NCBI GenBank assembly: GCA_024280115.1
Contig: JAJRQT010000098.1
Coordinates: 1-64,000, forward strand
Reading direction: 5' to 3'
DNA: 64,000 nt
From: Bacteroidota bacterium
GTDB lineage: Bacteria; Bacteroidota; Bacteroidia; Cytophagales; Cyclobacteriaceae
Shown here piece after piece: positions 61,753 through 64,000 of the stretch (within the stretch, counting starts at the first letter, position 1; each line of letters starts with the position of its first letter). The notes below the pieces were generated by a model. That model saw only the letters and a list, made by a program, of their open reading frames with translations. It ran no database searches and was not told the DNA's origin. A program made the position numbers and the translations under genes.

Positions 61753-63066
61753 TTACGGTCTGACCGGAGTCCCATCATTTTTTCTCAACTGTGTCCAGTT
61801 ATAGTTAAATGTGGGAAGCGGGTATTTGGCAGCTTTCTTTTCATCAATATCTACTCCAAGTCCGGGCTTTTCTACAATATGCATGTAGCCATCCTTCATG
61901 AACGGTGCATCCGGAAAAACTTCCCTTAAACGATCATTAAAATGAACCGCTTCCTGAATACCAAAATTCCAAACAGCCAGGTCAATATGGGCATTCGCTG
62001 CATGCCCAATTGGGGAAACGTCACCGGGACCATGCCAGGCAGTCCTCACATTGAACCATTCGCCAAGACGAGCGACCTTCATCGCGGGAGTTATGCCACC
62101 AATCTGGGAAATATGTATCCGGATAAAATCGAATTGCCGTTGAGCCATAGGATCGAGCCACTCATTCTGGTTGTTGTACAACTCACCCATAGCAATCGGT
62201 ACGGAAGTTTTCTGCCGGATGGTTTCAAGCCAATGTCGGTTCTCAGGAGAGATGGGATCTTCGATGAAGAAGGGCCTGTAATCTTCCAAATTACGCATCA
62301 TATGGATCACATTCATAGGCTGCACGCGCTCATGAACATCATGCAACAATTCTACTTTTTCTCCACATACTTTCCTTACGTGCTCAAACATGTCTATAGC
62401 CCCTTTGACATAGGCTTGTGGATTGATGGTGTTATCATCTGCTTGCCCAAAACCAACTTTTTTATAATCCGGAGTTTCTACTAAATGTGTAGAACCATAA
62501 CCTCCCAATTGAATGCGAACATGCCTGTATCCCTGCTCCATGAATTTGAGTACATTGTCTGCGACCTCTTCCTTCGTTTTTCCTGAAGCATGGGTATAGG
62601 TATCTACAGCAAACCTGCATTTACCTCCCAGCAACTGATAAACCGGCATGCCGGCCAGTTTGCCTTTAATATCCCACAAGGCCTGATCAAGACCGCTGAG
62701 GGCATTGTTCAACACAGGCCCATTTCGCCAATACGAACTGACATAGGCAGTTTGCCAGATATCTTCGATATTGTGCACGGATTTACCACGACAAAAATCA
62801 TCGAGATATTTATCAACAGCTATTACGACAGAATGGGCACGTTGTCTGAAGGTTGCACAACCCAGACCATATAAGCCCGGTTCGCTGGTTTCAACCTTTA
62901 CAATCACCAGCTCTATACCATTGGGTGCACTTGCAATGGCTTTAACCCTGGTGATTTTAACATCTGGTAGATTCGTAACTTTTGTAGTTGATTCGGAATG
63001 ACCATTTAGCGAAGTCAAGGCTAATGGTGAAAGCAATGCTCCTTTGAGAATATCTCTTCTTTTCAT
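61753..63066 (-). CDS. Enolase-superfamily dehydratase (ManD/RspA-like), exported
   Basis: 437 residues. The N-terminus (MKRRDILKGALLSPLALTS) is a Tat-like leader, unusual for this cytoplasmic family. The capping domain (about 30-150) and TIM barrel follow, with metal ligands in LLHDVHERVQP (Asp about residue 240), FFIEDPISPENRHW (Glu about 267) and AMGELYNNQNEW (Glu about 293), then TAWHGPGDVSPIGHAANAH (about 340-358) containing the catalytic His. These features fit D-mannonate dehydratase and related sugar-acid dehydratases. It is divergent from the aldo/keto reductase, which also has a Tat leader, suggesting a sugar-oxidation unit in the periplasm. Confidence 0.85.
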   Translation of the reverse strand: MKRRDILKGALLSPLALTSLNGHSESTTKVTNLPDVKITRVKAIASAPNGIELVIVKVETSEPGLYGLGCATFRQRAHSVVIAVDKYLDDFCRGKSVHNIEDIWQTAYVSSYWRNGPVLNNALSGLDQALWDIKGKLAGMPVYQLLGGKCRFAVDTYTHASGKTKEEVADNVLKFMEQGYRHVRIQLGGYGSTHLVETPDYKKVGFGQADDNTINPQAYVKGAIDMFEHVRKVCGEKVELLHDVHERVQPMNVIHMMRNLEDYRPFFIEDPISPENRHWLETIRQKTSVPIAMGELYNNQNEWLDPMAQRQFDFIRIHISQIGGITPAMKVARLGEWFNVRTAWHGPGDVSPIGHAANAHIDLAVWNFGIQEAVHFNDRLREVFPDAPFMKDGYMHIVEKPGLGVDIDEKKAAKYPLPTFNYNWTQLRKNDGTPVRP

Positions 63067-63362
63067 AATTATTAGAATGAGGTTTGTCGATTAATGAAAA
63101 TACACTATCCAAAGTTAACTATCAAGAAAGGAGTGGAAAAGCAAAGTGATACAATGATAATTGACTCGAATAAACAAACATCAAAATTAGTTTTCGCTAA
63201 TTATTATGAGAATATGTTTAAAACTCAGAGGAACGTCCTGTCTTCATATTCAAAAATTTGTATTTGTGTCGGAGCCAATGATTGATTAAATTTATGGAGG
63301 TTACAACCCAAACACTTTGGTTGGTTTATGGATAAATTATAATTTTCTGATCTACATAGAAT

Positions 63363-64000
63363 ATGGAATCACGACGCGATTTTCTTAAAAAAACAACAAC
63401 ACTCACAGCATTCAGTATCTTTTCCAGTTGGGCCTCCTCATCCGCCGCATCAGATGAGCTTGGTGAGACATTACCTTTACGTCAAATTACCAGAAGTGGG
63501 CAAAAATCTACTGCGTTTACGCTTGGCGGATATCACATGGGAATAACTGAGGATCCAAAAGAAGCAGAACGAATTATTGAACACGCTATTGAATTGGGTG
63601 TCCGGTTATTTGACAATGCCCGCGTTTATCACCGTGGGAGATCTGAGGAATATTATGGCCGTTTTCTCACTCCAAAATACCGCGAAAATATTTTCCTGAT
63701 GACCAAGAGCGCTTCCAGAAATGGAGCTGAAGTAAGAAAGGACCTCGATAAATCTCTGAAAGCGCTTAATACTGATTATCTGGATTTGTGGCAGATCCAT
63801 ACTTTTACGACAAAAGAAGATGTTGACAATCGTTTGAATGAAGGTGTCCTCGATGTTTTTCTCGAGGCAAAAGAACAAGGGAAAGCCAAGCACATCGGTT
63901 TTACAAGTCACCAGAATCCGTCCACAATACTGTATTTCCTGGATGTCCTTAAAGCGCGGGGGCTCGAAATGGACATATGCCAAATGCCTTTGAATGTCTG
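63363..64000 (+). CDS. Aldo/keto reductase with Tat leader (partial, cut by window end)
   Basis: About 212 codons from ATG 63363 to the window edge. The N-terminus MESRRDFLKKTTTLTAF is a twin-arginine signal. Then FTLGGYHMGIT, the catalytic pair LFDNARVYHRGRSEEYYG (Asp and Tyr, about residue 80-97), FLMTKSA (Lys about 114) and LDLWQIHTF (His about 142): the AKR tetrad Asp, Tyr, Lys, His is complete. Members of this exported group are annotated as oxidoreductases of unknown sugar or aldehyde substrate. The gap 63067-63362 holds a 63-codon frame (63094-63285) that I do not consider a gene. Confidence 0.88.
   Translation, partial: MESRRDFLKKTTTLTAFSIFSSWASSSAASDELGETLPLRQITRSGQKSTAFTLGGYHMGITEDPKEAERIIEHAIELGVRLFDNARVYHRGRSEEYYGRFLTPKYRENIFLMTKSASRNGAEVRKDLDKSLKALNTDYLDLWQIHTFTTKEDVDNRLNEGVLDVFLEAKEQGKAKHIGFTSHQNPSTILYFLDVLKARGLEMDICQMPLNV

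Noticed and set aside
63094-63285. 63-codon plus-strand frame before the aldo/keto reductase
   Set aside because: Random-looking composition, no family, no conserved context; the region more likely holds divergent promoters.
1-64000. CRISPR array, rRNA genes, intact transposase genes
   Set aside because: No regularly spaced repeats with spacers, no rRNA-like segments, and no transposase or integrase frame was recognised on either strand.

Overview
The window looks like one contiguous piece of chromosome from an AT-rich member of the Bacteroidota, most likely a Cytophagales-type bacterium. The evidence is a type IX secretion (Por) sorting tail at 8688-9062, a eukaryote-like GT3 glycogen synthase, coding starts with AT-rich leaders and no visible Shine-Dalgarno sequence, -7 elements of the TAnnTTTG type, a Bacteroidota-style RHS fragment, and a lipoprotein-type (clade II) NosZ. 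The assignment rests on protein recognition and gene layout only; no search was run.

Layout. 1-2.6 kb: SLC13-type permease and a stand-alone HsdR_N-like nuclease domain. 2.6-6.8 kb: an operon for a Na+-pumping biotin decarboxylase (carboxyltransferase, OadG-like gamma, biotin carrier, OadB-like beta) with methylmalonyl-CoA epimerase first, so a propionate/methylmalonyl-CoA role is likely. 7.2-13.5 kb: Crp/Fnr regulator, TIGR04282-type transferase, a minimal T9SS-tail protein, asnS, rpoN, a PAP2-like membrane protein and an outer-membrane barrel. 13.7-17.3 kb: tRNA-Arg(ACG), then a small accessory island with an orphan RHS tip carrying an M23-peptidase toxin domain, a likely lipoprotein immunity gene, three copies of a leader repeat with a REP-like hairpin, and gene fragments (two pieces of an ssb-like gene, one phage-like tail end).

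17.3-34.9 kb: GH116 glycosidase, B12-binding radical SAM protein, DUF5107 protein, methyltransferase, clpB, glycogen synthase, a large AsmA-like protein and a ROK kinase. 35-47.6 kb: a conspicuously AT-rich surface-polysaccharide segment with a PA14/beta-helix protein, several glycosyltransferases, a nucleotide-sugar cassette (SDR, RmlC-like epimerase, C-methyltransferase, nucleotidyltransferase, PIG-L deacetylase) and an FkbM methyltransferase.

47.7-60 kb: an LpxL-like acyltransferase, then an N2O-respiration and NO-handling region all on the minus strand: c-type cytochrome, nosZ, a small membrane protein, nosL, nosD, nosF, nosY; then a separate cupin / NnrS-like / heme-copper-oxidase-like operon; upstream are a Crp/Fnr regulator and a hemerythrin RIC-like repair protein. 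Three promoters in this region share a 17-bp Fnr-like box (TATGAyT-N3-ATCAyAr), each centred 33.5-34.5 bp from a TAnnTTTG-like -7 element, which predicts one regulon. No nitrite or NO reductase gene is visible here, although the heme-copper-oxidase-like protein remains uncharacterised. 60-64 kb: YtxH protein, an orphan substrate-binding lipoprotein, a ManD/RspA-like enolase-superfamily enzyme and the 5' part of a Tat-exported aldo/keto reductase cut by the window end.
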